Shown here in pieces: positions 47,914 through 59,800 of a DNA stretch of 64,000 nucleotides. Both the position numbers and the translations under genes were made by a program. This stretch comes from Fragum whitleyi. Taxonomy: Eukaryota > Mollusca > Bivalvia > Cardiida > Cardiidae. Under the pieces are notes generated by a model. That model worked only from the letters and a program-made list of their open reading frames with translations. It was not told where the DNA came from and ran no database searches. Location: assembly GCA_948146395.1 (NCBI GenBank), contig OX411547.1:34927868-34991867 (forward strand). The letters are read 5' to 3'. How positions within the stretch are numbered: the stretch's first letter is position 1; every line of letters starts with the position of its first letter.

Positions 47914-48334
47914 TTTCCGTTTAATATTCTATCAAATGTACCATACACAGAACTACAAGCAAGATATTGTAATTTACACTATGCATGTACATGTATGTCT
48001 TTCAAGATGATTTTGGTACACGTTATTCTCCAAATCACTTTCGACTTAATGACAGATTGCTCATCTGATTTTACTTATATGGCCATTAAATTACAACTTT
48101 TACCCTTACACGTCCTGAAACTATTGTCATCTTATACTTTTCGTTGATTATGAATCATTAATCATTTTTCTGACGGATGACGCGAACAAAGACCATGTTT
48201 GAAAAAGGAAGACGAGTATCGACCGTTGATTATTATATACTGAATGATTGAAAAAGAATTGAAAGACATGATGTATCCCATAAAAATAAGAAAACAAACA
48301 AATAAAACTACTAAAAATTGCTTTCAAAGTCAAA

Positions 48335-48592
48335 GATACATGAGTCTGTGCCAGGCATTTCCAACAATTTCAAATAAGCACAAAGCAAATGCTCTGGCCA
48401 GTCTGTTCATCTGCACAGTCTAGCCAGAGTATTTTCTTTATGTTTGTTCTCAGATTAGGTCTAGATGTGACATTATACAATCAGCAAACCTTATTGCACT
48501 CTGTTACTGTCAAAGCTGCTCGATGTTTGAATCTCCTGCGTGTTTCAAATTGTTGGAAATGTCACGAACAGGCTTAAATATTCATGTATATC
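48335..48592. mobile_element. MITE family B copy 2
   Basis: CATGAGTCTGTGCCAGGCATTTCCAACAATTTC and inverted CAAATTGTTGGAAATGTCACGAACAGGCTTA ends around an AGTCTGTTCATCTGCACAGTCT hairpin. Confidence 0.75.
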
Positions 48593-49680
48593 ATGTTAAT
48601 TGGTAGATGAAGCTTTAACGTGACAGGACACCATTTTTCTTTTTCTCGAACCGTCGAGGCTAAATTTTACCTTCTTATTTTCTCTAAGCCTCTGAGTCCG
48701 ATACCCATAGTGCCAATGCTTGTTCTGCATAAAAAGAATCAAATGTGATCCGCTAGACGAAAATGGGACATCTTGGGAGATCTGATCCATCTAGATATTA
48801 AGATACATTTGGGAACAACGTAAAAAGGGATTTGAAAAAAAAACCAAAACAAATTTGATCAAGCGGAGGTCAATCGGAAGTCATTTTTTGAAAAGTGATA
48901 AAATAGGAGGATGAAATAATAAATCTAGTTGCAGAAAACGTGCATGAAGCATTAAGTGTCGACTCCAGTCAACCAGCTTGACCCGTGCTGAGACCATGGG
49001 TGTTCCATTTTGTCAAACCTGGTAACAGTTTAAGTTACAGATATCGCGGGGGGGGGGGGGGGGCTAACATGAATAAGCTGAAGTTGCGATAAATAGATCT
49101 CCCATTTAGGGAATTGACCCGTGAGGCGAGAAGGGATCAACTTTGAAGTGACGAAAGTATTGACTCTAGGCAGACTGCGCAAAAGGCGCAGATTGACTAG
49201 AGTCGAAACTATTCGTACTTGGCTGATTTTCTGAAGAAAAAATATCATCTGTCTTTCTTTCCTTTAAAGATTTTTAAACTCTGGTTGATCTAGGCAGGCT
49301 TTAAACTGTTTTTTTTTTTCAAAATATCTATTTCCCAGAGTTTCTATATGATACTATTTGCCTTTCGGGTCCCGTATTTAGCCAATGGTCCCATAGGAAT
49401 TCTTGATCCCGAAAGACGACAAAAAAATTCATAGTATTGAAAAAAAAAAAAAAAAAAAAAAAAAAACCAACTTTGAAGCAAAAATAAAAATACCCTAAAT
49501 GCAAACATTGATGGAAAAGATGCAATTTGGAATTTGTGTCGCATAATAAAAACGTTAAAAGGACAAAGATATTGTAATCATCTTCCGATCAGGAAACGAC
49601 TTAAGTAGCCTCTTGATCTTTTCTCGCTTTCTGAGTTTGACCTGGTGAACAGAAGATACTCAAAACTAAAATCCTGCATA
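48593..49680. other. non-coding; poly-G, poly-A and a hairpin
   Basis: G-run (about 49049-49063), A-run (about 49440-49466), and GACTCTAGGCAGACTGCGC / GCGCAGATTGACTAGAGTC hairpin (about 49161-49205). No exon recognised. Confidence 0.4.
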
Positions 49681-50070
49681 TAATGCCAGATTGTACAAAC
49701 GAAGAAAGCGGAAGCTTAACAAAGAAAACAATAAACTGCGTATAAAATCGGAGTCTACACAAAGACATCATTGTACTGCATATCAAATCTGGGGCTAAAC
49801 AAAGACATCATTCTACGGCATATCAAATCGGAGGCTAAACAAAGAAAACATTAAACTTCATATCAATTCGGAGGTACAATAAAGAAACATTCAACTGCAT
49901 ATCAAATCGTAAGCTTAACAGAGAAAACATTCAATAGAATATCTAATCGGAGGCTTAAATAAGAAAACATTCAGCTTCATATCAAATCAGAGGTTAAAAA
50001 ATGATAACAACTATCGAATTAGATGTCCTATACAAAGAAAGCAAACGACTTCATATCAAATCAGAAGAAA
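49680..50070. repeat. minisatellite of about 45-50 bp units
   Basis: About seven degenerate units share GGAGGCTAAACAAAGAAAACATT and CTGCATATCAAATC. Confidence 0.75.
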
Positions 50071-50299
50071 TAACCAAAGAAAATATTCTGAATAACTTAT
50101 CAGATGCTTTGAAAACATGCACTCAAGCAAGCATACAAATCAAAACAACCAGAAAAATCCACTGCATACCAAACGAGATGCTTGAAACAAAGATCTCAAT
50201 TTCAGCATTCTTGCAAACAAGTAATCAAAGACCCTAGCAAAGCGAAGAGCCATTAATAATTGGCCTGTTTTAGATTGGGTCTCATTTCCATTCATTGAA

Positions 50300-50505
50300 T
50301 GCGGCACATATCCTTTCCAACATTTGTCTTCCACCAATGGGTGGATAATTGTAAACCTAAGTGGGACATCAGCAGGGGTTTTAGAAATGATGTCATGTTT
50401 AATTGGTGCGTGAAACACCAGGAATCCACTGTTAGATGCTTAAGCCGTCGCTTTATGATTAAAATTGTTAAAAACAGCGTAAATCCCAATTCAAAAAAGA
50501 CAAAA
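50300..50505 (+). mobile_element. headless SINE remnant (family S)
   Basis: Matches the body only: CACCAATGGGTGGATAAT, GAAACACCAGGAATCCACTGTTAG and GTTAAAAACAGCGTAAATCCCAATTC. The tRNA head is missing. Confidence 0.6.
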
Positions 50506-51822
50506 AGCAACGCCTCAATGATCCCCTTTCCCACAACGATGATGCATTATTAGAGCAATCTATTGGAAGACTAGTTAATCATATTTATAAAGTGGTACTC
50601 GACCATATCCTGGTAGAATATAAACGCAGGCTTGTGACTCTATGTATACAAGTTTAAACCTATTTATTTTAGCTTGAATACGACGAAAGCGTTAGCTTTA
50701 GAATCGGTTTCAACACTCAATCCAGATGTTTTTTTACGTCCATGAGAGAGAGGCAATGGTTTAAATCTAGACTGGTAACAGTCTGTTAAATTAAGATATT
50801 TCAGAAAAAGTAGAAAGTGACTATATAACATATATTCTCATTGTCTGATTTATCAGTGTTTCAGATGAAGAAACTTAACTCAACATTCACTTTTGTGATA
50901 TATTTGTTAGTTGTTACACAAAATTTTGTTACTTTTGTTACGCAACTCTGAGACTGAATGTCAGTCTAGTTTTAGGTTACAGGGAACTATTTCAATCTCC
51001 TGCCATCTGTCACATTTTGTCGAGGGAATTAACGGTGAAGTAAACAAGGATAAGGGCGGCCTATGATTGGTCCATAATTTATTAAGATCAAATCTAATCA
51101 TTAAATTTCGGAGATTTACATTGTTTTTATAAGTTAGATGCAAAATGGGAAAGGTGAGAGTCTATTTCGGGTCTTGAGAAGCATTTTGTAGACATCGGGG
51201 TATTTTCCGGAACCAACTATGAAATTTGGCGGGTGGGGAGGGTTCTCTTAAAGATGACGTCATTACTCATTGATAAAACGGATCATTCTATATTCGAAAT
51301 GGTCTATTTTGATGTGAGACAGATTTTTCTTTAATTTGATATCAGGCTTGTCTTCTCGTCAATTTTTTTTGGATGAGCTATTTAGACTTTTGTTATAATT
51401 GTAGACAACGGGAAATGTAGTAGTTCTCTGTAACCTAAATCAATCCAAATTGGCAATGCTACCTAAATCTACAGCTGGGTGATCTGGTACTGGTTATTGG
51501 GTGTTCTGCCAAAAAATACACAACGGGCGCCTATATCATTAAACCACCGAGGCAATCAAATCTTCCTTCCAGTACATAGGCAGACCCAGTTAAGTACTAG
51601 CTACATGCACTTACATTAGAGTTGTGTTGATCACTACAACTTGTATTTGTTGTGAAAGCTTCCGTTCAACGCTCCAGTCTTTAATTCCAAACACTCACTC
51701 AAACCATTCAGAAACGCTTAGAAATCACTCGAAAATGCTCTAGAATCGATCACAATTTTCCCCAACTCCATTCAAATCGAACAAATCATTATTTTTTTTA
51801 TTTTATTGGTGTTACTTTGGAA
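50506..51822. other. non-coding, nothing recognised
   Basis: No splice-consistent coding segment or repeat family was identified. Confidence 0.4.
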
Positions 51823-52095
51823 ACCGCCGTCATAGCGCAGTTGGTAGGTCGTCGGACTGTCAATCTAGAGGTCCCGGGTAAGATCCCCGACGGCGGCACT
51901 CATTCTTTCCGACTATTTGTCTCCAAACTATGGGTCGATAATCATAGACCGATGTGAGATAGCAGCTTAAGGCTAGGAAAGAATGTAATGGTAGTACTGT
52001 TGTGAAAAAATACCAGGCATCCATTGTTAGGTGCTCAAGCTGCCGCGATTTACTGAAAAATGTTAAAAGCGGCGAAAACCCCATTCTAACAAACA
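51823..52095 (+). mobile_element. tRNA-derived SINE copy (family S)
   Basis: Head 51823-51897 (ACCGCCG/CGGCGGC stem, CTGTCAA anticodon loop) plus body with GTGAGATAGCAGCTTAAGGCTAGG and AAGCGGCGAAAACCCC, ending near AACAAACAAACGAAG. Confidence 0.8.
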
Positions 52096-53222
52096 AACGA
52101 AGTTACTGTGGAAGCATCCTTGAAGACTCACTGAACCTTTTAAAGCAAGTACGTAAAGGGAGGTAATAAAATCTCGATAATTTCACACGGACGAAATAAA
52201 CGATTTTATATTACGTTTCTTTAATTTCATTTAAAACTCGTTACCCCGATTCATTCATTTTATTCCAAAATCATTCAAAAAATTATCCAACAAGTCAATT
52301 CTACGATATCATCGACTGCAACATTAGGAGTTGGTACCGACAATGAACCAATGAGATTGTGGGGAAATACTTTCCTGTGTATTTGTTGATGTGAAACAGA
52401 AAAGGGTCAAAGGAACCACTTATGTTTCATTTGTACTCAATAAGATGTAATGCACTTAAAGCCAATGATTTGTATACCTACCAAATATGGCGTTGTGTTT
52501 AATTCAAATATTGTGTCTTCTATCTTTCGTTTGTATGATTTACTCTGTTGAAAGGGGAATAACTCCGAGAGGTAATATATCAACGTTATATAAATACGTC
52601 TTCATGAATCTTGAATATAAATTCGGGGTTAGAAATTGTTTCTTTCCAAAACAATACGTATTATAATTTTTTGGTGATTATTTTAAAAGCACTGTGTGGC
52701 AAAACAAAGAAATCTAGAAAGACCAGGGGTCCGTTTTACTACACGTCTTACGAAAAGATTAAGCGAAGTCAAAATCACAAATCGTACCTAGTGTTTCCAT
52801 TCATTGTTAGATTCTGCCTTGCAATATCTCATTGGAATCGTCTTTAGAAGACGATTCCAATGAGAAGATGTATGGCAGAATTCCATATTTAGTTACTACT
52901 GTAGAAGCAACTTTAATTTTTGACTTACGCAAAAAAGGATCATAAGATGTTTCGTAAAACGGGCTCCAGGTATTCATCTGCAGTGATAATCCAGAGGATA
53001 AAGAAATAATAATAATAATAATAACAATAATAGTAATAATAGTTATAATAATAATGATAAATAGAAGAAGAAGAAAATGAAGAAGATGATCATGAAGAAG
53101 AAGAAGAAGATGAAGAAGAAGAAGAAGAACTCGCTTGTTGAGTAGTTTAAAATAGAAGAGAATTTGGGTTATCTGTTTTGAAACTGAATAAGCAAGTTTT
53201 CTTTATACTGAAAAGTATCTTA
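52096..53222. other. non-coding; palindrome and microsatellites
   Basis: TCTCATTGGAATCGTCTT / AAGACGATTCCAATGAGA palindrome at about 52828-52866, with AAT-type and AAG/GAA-type microsatellites at about 53007-53130. Confidence 0.5.
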
Positions 53223-53466
53223 CATGAGCCTGTGCGTGACATTTCCAACAATTTCACATGTGAGTAAAGCAAAGCTTCTGGCCAGCCGTGCAGTCGCACA
53301 GCCTGACCAGATTCCTCACTAGCACTATATCTATAGATAAGGTCTTAATCGCTCATTATGCGGTCAGCATATATTCTGATCAAATTGTGTCGTCGTCTAC
53401 GCTGCTCTAAGTTTGTACCTCGCGCACTTGTACAATTGTTGGAAATGTCACACACAGACTCATGTA
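53223..53466. mobile_element. MITE family B copy 3
   Basis: TGAGCCTGTGCGTGACATTTCCAACAATTTC and inverted ACAATTGTTGGAAATGTCACACACAGACTCATG ends. Confidence 0.78.
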
Positions 53467-53671
53467 AGGGCTATAAGGCACATATCCATCTTCAACCGAA
53501 ACAAATTGCAATTAACCCTTAACCAACCGATAAAAGATACATTTAAACCAGACACCCTCAGTTTTTACAACAATAGTAGAGTAGAAAGCAGGTATTGTAG
53601 ACTAAGATCAGTCTGCACACCTATGCAGACTGGTCTTAGCTATACTGTCTGCTAAAGCTTCTTTATGACAG

Positions 53672-53820
53672 GGGAAAGTTTAAGGTATTTGGTATTTCAT
53701 TCAGATGAAAACAGCAAGCTATTTCAAAATGCCGGACTGGTTTGGATGGAAAATTTCCACGGAAATATGTACTTTCATTACATTGACTTAAAGTCCAACA
53801 CTTGGAATACAGATTCAAAG
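53672..53820 (+). CDS. candidate LRP-like exon
   Basis: Acceptor TTCTTTATGACAG (weak tract) and donor AAG/GTAACC. Encodes GESLRYLVFHSDENS..YFHYIDLKSNTW, phase 1 in and 0 out, matching the next exon. Less certain than the others. Confidence 0.5.
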
Positions 53821-56800
53821 GTAACCAGGGAAACTCACAAAGATACAAAATACAAGATACCACATTATTTCTGAAATATTAAAGTATTTTAACGGAACGC
53901 AATAAGAACATGGACTGGCTTTTTTATTCATTTAAATTTTGTTAATGGTCAACTCAGATACTAACTTTAACAGATGATTTACGATACAAACAGATTCTTC
54001 TTTGGTTCGACAAAATCGATTATACAGCGTTGCATTTTCCAGATATAAGAGGGTTTCATCCCGTTGCCCACACTATAGAAAACAGCTACAAATAATTGGA
54101 CCACATTTCTGTGATGGGTTTTTACACTCTCTCTTATTTATTATATCGTTCAGTATGTTTACATACCTTGCAGGTAAGAATAAAGATTAATATAACGGCA
54201 AACAAATTCAAACAGGTTTGTATGTTTCGGTCAGAAATCTTTGCTCGAATTAAAGAATATACTCTTTCGTATGTTTCAGTCTGTAATCATAGCTCGTACT
54301 GAAGAATACAGTTTCACACATATAGATGTTGCTGTTGGTCTAAACAAAACATTTGTGATGGTTGATGCACTCGGTCTCAGAATTGTGGTATGTATATACA
54401 TTTGTATCATAGAAATAGAACAATTGTATGAATATTTATTGGAAACGTATAGAACAATTAAGATAGAGAATATTATGTAAGTGACATTGAATGTCATATT
54501 ATCTGGTCGAGATTGGGAGAATTTATTGTGAAAAAGCTTTGCAAGTCATGATAATTTCTCACATACGAGACCAGATATTAACATTGATATTCTAAGACAC
54601 TAGGTAATGAAATCATTTTCAGAACTTTTAAAAGTCTTATCGATTTTTTTAAATCAAAGAAATTCGGGAGATAATTATTTATAAAAAAGACTGTCTGATA
54701 AATGTTAATGTTATCAGGCAGTTGATATCAGGTCAAAACAGGCTTCACTGCATAATAAATCATCGTTATAAGAAGATGAATCTAACAATCACCTATGATG
54801 TAAATGTAAATACTATGACAAATAAGAACTATTTAAACCGTTTTCTTGAGCAAACCTAACCTGTTATATTTCTCCTCTTCTTGTTGACGAATGTTCTCGG
54901 AATTCTACAAACCAAATGATGTTTTAGAATCTCATATTTAAAGCACCATTTTGGGTCCCTTCGCTGCTAGAAATAATTAGTTTGTCCTCATCCGGGCGAT
55001 TAAGATTTTTATTTCAAACACAAATTTTTGAGACATTTTCAAACAATATTGTTCAGTTTTTCCTATCATATTTTATTAAAAAGCAGACATGACAGTGTAT
55101 GGTAAGATCAGACTGCATATCCATGCAGGCTGATCTACGTCTACATTGTCTGAAAAAGCTTTTTGTTCATTGGAATATTGCCATGAACTTCAGGAAGGTT
55201 TTCAAAGAATTTGAATTTTGAGTCATATGGAAGGTGTTTTTTTTAATTGATTTATATATTATAATATGACCTACGTCGCGGGAGTGAAATAACCTCGTTG
55301 AATATTTTTTATATTACACGGGTGTTATTACACTAGCGAATGTAACCGCGAAAATGACGTCATAATCTATATATTGTGACGTCAGTTTTAAACGGCGTTA
55401 TAAGTTTCGCGGAAAATTGAAATGTTGAATTTCAAGACTTTTGACGATTTTTCGCAAAATTTAGGGTCATATTATAAATAGAATATCTAATTCGTGCTCA
55501 TAGAATACCGAATTTATTAAACTCGTCATCTTAAACAGATAAAAACTCGGCGTAGCCTCGTTTTCATCTGTTTATAGATGACTCGTTTAATAAATTCGGT
55601 ATTCAATGACCACTCATTCAATATCCTCTATTTATTTCTAAGGTATTTTCCTTTAACGAATACGGACAGCATAGGCCTTGGACATTATTTGAAGGAACTT
55701 CTAATCGAGTCAATGGTATGGTTTGTTGCTTTCTGTAACGTAATTCTTCGATTTTCGATCTTCGAATTAATGTTCTTTTCCATAGATATAATTCGAAAAA
55801 TGTGGTTTTACCAATGTACTTGACGATTTATTTCCAGCTTGATAAATTCAAAGTGATGTACGTACTGTAACTGTACGGTACTGAAAGATTGAAACGGTAA
55901 TTGTTGATTCAGGAGCTTAGATATCTATTTTTGGATAATAAAACCATCCAAACTCAAGTTGTTTATATAGACAGTACGTTTAAAGATACTTTTTTGGAAA
56001 AAACGTTCATTTGACAAAAACTCTATCATAAGAATCTCGGCAAATTTAATTCAACATATACCTGTCAAATGTAATCATTGCATTATCCTAAATTTAAGGT
56101 TTTAATATACAGACGAACAAATATACGTAACTTTTGTCGGGAAAATTTGAAAATAACAAGTGTCTCGACAGCTAATAAGCTAATTTTAAAATGTGTAAGG
56201 TATGCTGTATTGTAAGTCTTTATCAAAATTCAGACAATGTTTTCTTTTACCTATTTTGAAGTACAAAGAAATAAAATAAGATGCGAAAAGATAAAAATAT
56301 GAATACCGCTTAATCTACACGTTGGCATGTTCATCATTTGTAAAGATAAAAGCGTCTAATGGTTAAATTGCAACATAAAAAGTTCAAGTTACAAGTTTCC
56401 AGAAAAGTAAATGTGGATAAATCACAGGCAGATAGACACGGGATCAGAAAAAAATACATTTAGATAAAGTTAGAGAAAGAGGATTGGTAATATATATAAA
56501 ATAATTATGTGATTATATAAAAACACACTCTCTGTAAATAATTGGAAGGGCAATAGTGTTTATTATAAGGAGTCATTTCAGGAAAAGGGTAGATTTTGAA
56601 AATAATAATAATAATGATAATAGTAATAATAATAATAATAACAATGATAATGAAACTATTAGCCAATGTTGCGGAACCACTCTAATTGTGCCCCACTTAA
56701 GCCCGAAGGTGAAAGAAGACACTATGTTATAATATGACCTACTTTGCGAGAGTGAAATAACCCCGTTGAATATTTTTTGAAATTCCACGGGTATTATAAC

Positions 56801-59800
56801 ACTAGTTGAGTGACTATGCAGATGAGCTTAGAATGTATAAAAGCGTTAGTCTTTTATAGTGAAGCTGACGTCATAATGTATTTGATGACGTCAATTATAT
56901 CATACGTTTCGCGGAATAACTGAAGTACACAACTTTCTTGAAATTACTCGATTTATCGCAAAGAACAGGTCAAAGTATAAATAGAATATCAAATTTGTGC
57001 TCATAAAATACTGAACTTATTAAGCTTCTAACCTAAAAAGGATAAAAACCTGACGCACCCTCGTTTTTATTTGTTTGCGCATGACTCGTTTAATAAATTC
57101 AGTATTCGATGACCACTCATTCAATATCCTATATATATATCAGCCGAGAATTATTGACCATGTACCCAGGCAAAACGTGAAACGATCTAAATAAACTGAA
57201 AAGTATTAATCAAAACTTAAGTGGTATCTAAAATATGAATATATGTTTTCAATTTCAACTGAAAATTTTAAATTACTCGTTGGCTTCCTCAACAAAAATA
57301 GTGACGTCACGTCAGCTATTATTTTGGCAAAATCATTGTATTTTTTAAGTTCAATTCATTCTTCTCTTCATTCCTCTATTATAACCAATATGACAATAAT
57401 TTGGAAAATGAAACAAGTTCCGATGTTTTTCTCAGGGATAGCCATTGACTGGATAACGGAAGTAGTTTACTGGACGGATGCTGCCTATGATGTCATTATG
57501 GCGACGTCACTCCAATATCCACATCATGGAGTCATAATTGTTGACACTGATCTGGACGAACCCCACGGAATTGTCGTACATCCGAATAAGGGGTAAATTG
57601 GCCTTTCCGAGTTTTGTGTTTCCTATTTTTATTGAAATGTTTGATAAATTTGGCATTTATATTAATGAACACAAATCACATCAATAATTATTCCTAAAAT
57701 TTGCAATAAAACAAACAAAATTTCAGAACTTTACTGATTCAAGTTATTCCGATAGACTTATAACGTCGTTCATAAAATGACAGCATCGTATGCACTGGTA
57801 CCGAAATAGCTCATACGCGCCCTTTGGATGGCATTCATCATGTTTCGGAAAATAATTTATTTTCAAATTATTAATAACGCTTGCTTTGAATCTCGAAGAT
57901 CAAGTTAGTCTTGATTTCAAAGGGCTATTTAAAGATGAACATTAATAGCGTTTGAACATGACAAAAAAAAAATAAAATGAGATAAAAATAATTAAGAACA
58001 GAACATGTTTTATAATACAATTCAGTGAATTATCGAGAAAAAAAAAGTTATCTTATACGTCTTGTTAGTTTCACTGCCAATTTGATAGAAACACTACAAG
58101 GTTATGTCCGATTTTGTTCATTTTACCCTATTTGGCATAATCCAAGCAGAGCCCATAACACACGACGTCATACCGTTGCTAAGTAATCACTGGCAAAATG
58201 GCACGGTTCAGGAGATTTTGTGTATTGAATTTCACATTTCGGTTCATTTTTGCATTAAGAAATATTCAATTATCGTTAGCTTTCGTCTAAGACCGATGAA
58301 TCTTTCATGTCGTGAACAGAAGAAGCTGTGTAAAGCTATAATTGTTGTTCATCCAATGAAAGATTAATCTATTTTACACCGAAACAAACAGTAACATGTA
58401 TCCTCTACACATTTCGATTCCAGGTTTTTATTTTGGACGGACACGAGTTCAGAGAACCCCAGATTAATGAGGTCGAGTCTTGGAGGTAGGTTTGTGAAGG
58501 AGATTGTACGATTTGTGACCGGAACGGCGACCACGCTGCATGTTGATGTCTCTGAGGACAGGTACATTAATTTGTGATATTTAGTATTCACGCTAGTTAA
58601 CATAGCCATTGGCTGCAAGCTGAATAACCCAACGTGATCCAGTAGTCTCTGATGGTTACATTATCATTGCCTACAAGCTGATTCACCCACCGTGAATCAG
58701 TAGTCTCTGGTTGTCACATTGTCATTGGCTGCAAGCTGATTCACCCACCGTGAGCCAGTAGTCTCTGATGGTTACATTTATAATACGTACTAAGTGTATG
58801 AAAATATACCTAACGAGGTTGGGGAATTGATAATTGTCGAGGTTCTGCCGAGACAATTATCATTTCCAACAACCGAGTTAGATATTCTTTCATACAATGC
58901 ACTAGGTACGTATTATATTTATTTTAAACTGACCTCTATTTGCCTTGTTTTCGTCGATGTTTCTAACAGAAATGCAAGTTTCTAAAAATAACCGCATTAT
59001 GTTATTGTTCTAAAGATATACATTTGATATTATTAAAAATATCATATGGGATATTATCACAAGGGTATTTGTATAGTTATAACTACTTGAAACACACTAC
59101 ATGATGGCATGTAAATGCATATATATGTTGTGGACGTTTTTCGCAATACATTATAAAGAATTTTCTTTCAGTTTTTGCCCATTCTCTAAATTGGAAAAGT
59201 AATCCACAGAATGGGCATACACAATTAGCACTTTATCAGTACTGTTTATTTCTAATTTTTTGTTGGATACAACTCCTTATTTGGATTATGATAATACCGA
59301 ATCGTTCTATTCAAGAATTTTCAATGTGTATTTTCTCTGTTCTTCGCTTTTCGAAGCTGGGCTAATCGTGCCATAGATATAAGTCAGGAAAGGTTAGAAG
59401 TTCATTTTCAATATGAATTTTCTATGTGGTAATGAAATAAACAATCTGAAATAAAAATAGATATTATAGATGACTTAAGTTGAAGAAATTTTGCAGTAGA
59501 GCCAAATTTACACATCGATTTATCACATGCGCTTTCTCTCCAGATTGTATTGGCTGTTTGAAATGAACGACGGAGGGGGACAGCGTATAAGTTCATGCGA
59601 TTTGTTCGGAAACTATAAAGTTGATACAAAAGTTGCTGGCAATCACCGCTTTTACGATATGGATATTTTCAATGTAAGATATATACGAGGGGTGTTCCGA
59701 AAGTTTTGCGAGTGCCTTATAAAGCAGGAACTACAGCACATTCTTTTTCAAAATGCTGCATGTGATAATTGCAACATTAAACTTGAATAGGCGTCTAAAT

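Larger units (their letters stand above)
54388..57435. other. LRP intron region with two MITE A copies
   Basis: Contains MITE A copies at 55259 and 56728, a GATCAG-type hairpin at 55100-55165 and an (AAT)n-like run at 56600-56650. A missing exon of length 3n+1 should lie here, but I could not identify it. Confidence 0.4.

Noticed and set aside
57243..57435. N-terminal part of the 117-codon ORF before the YWTD motif
   Set aside because: A clear acceptor at 57435 shows that only the part from 57436 is exon; the upstream part is intron read-through.
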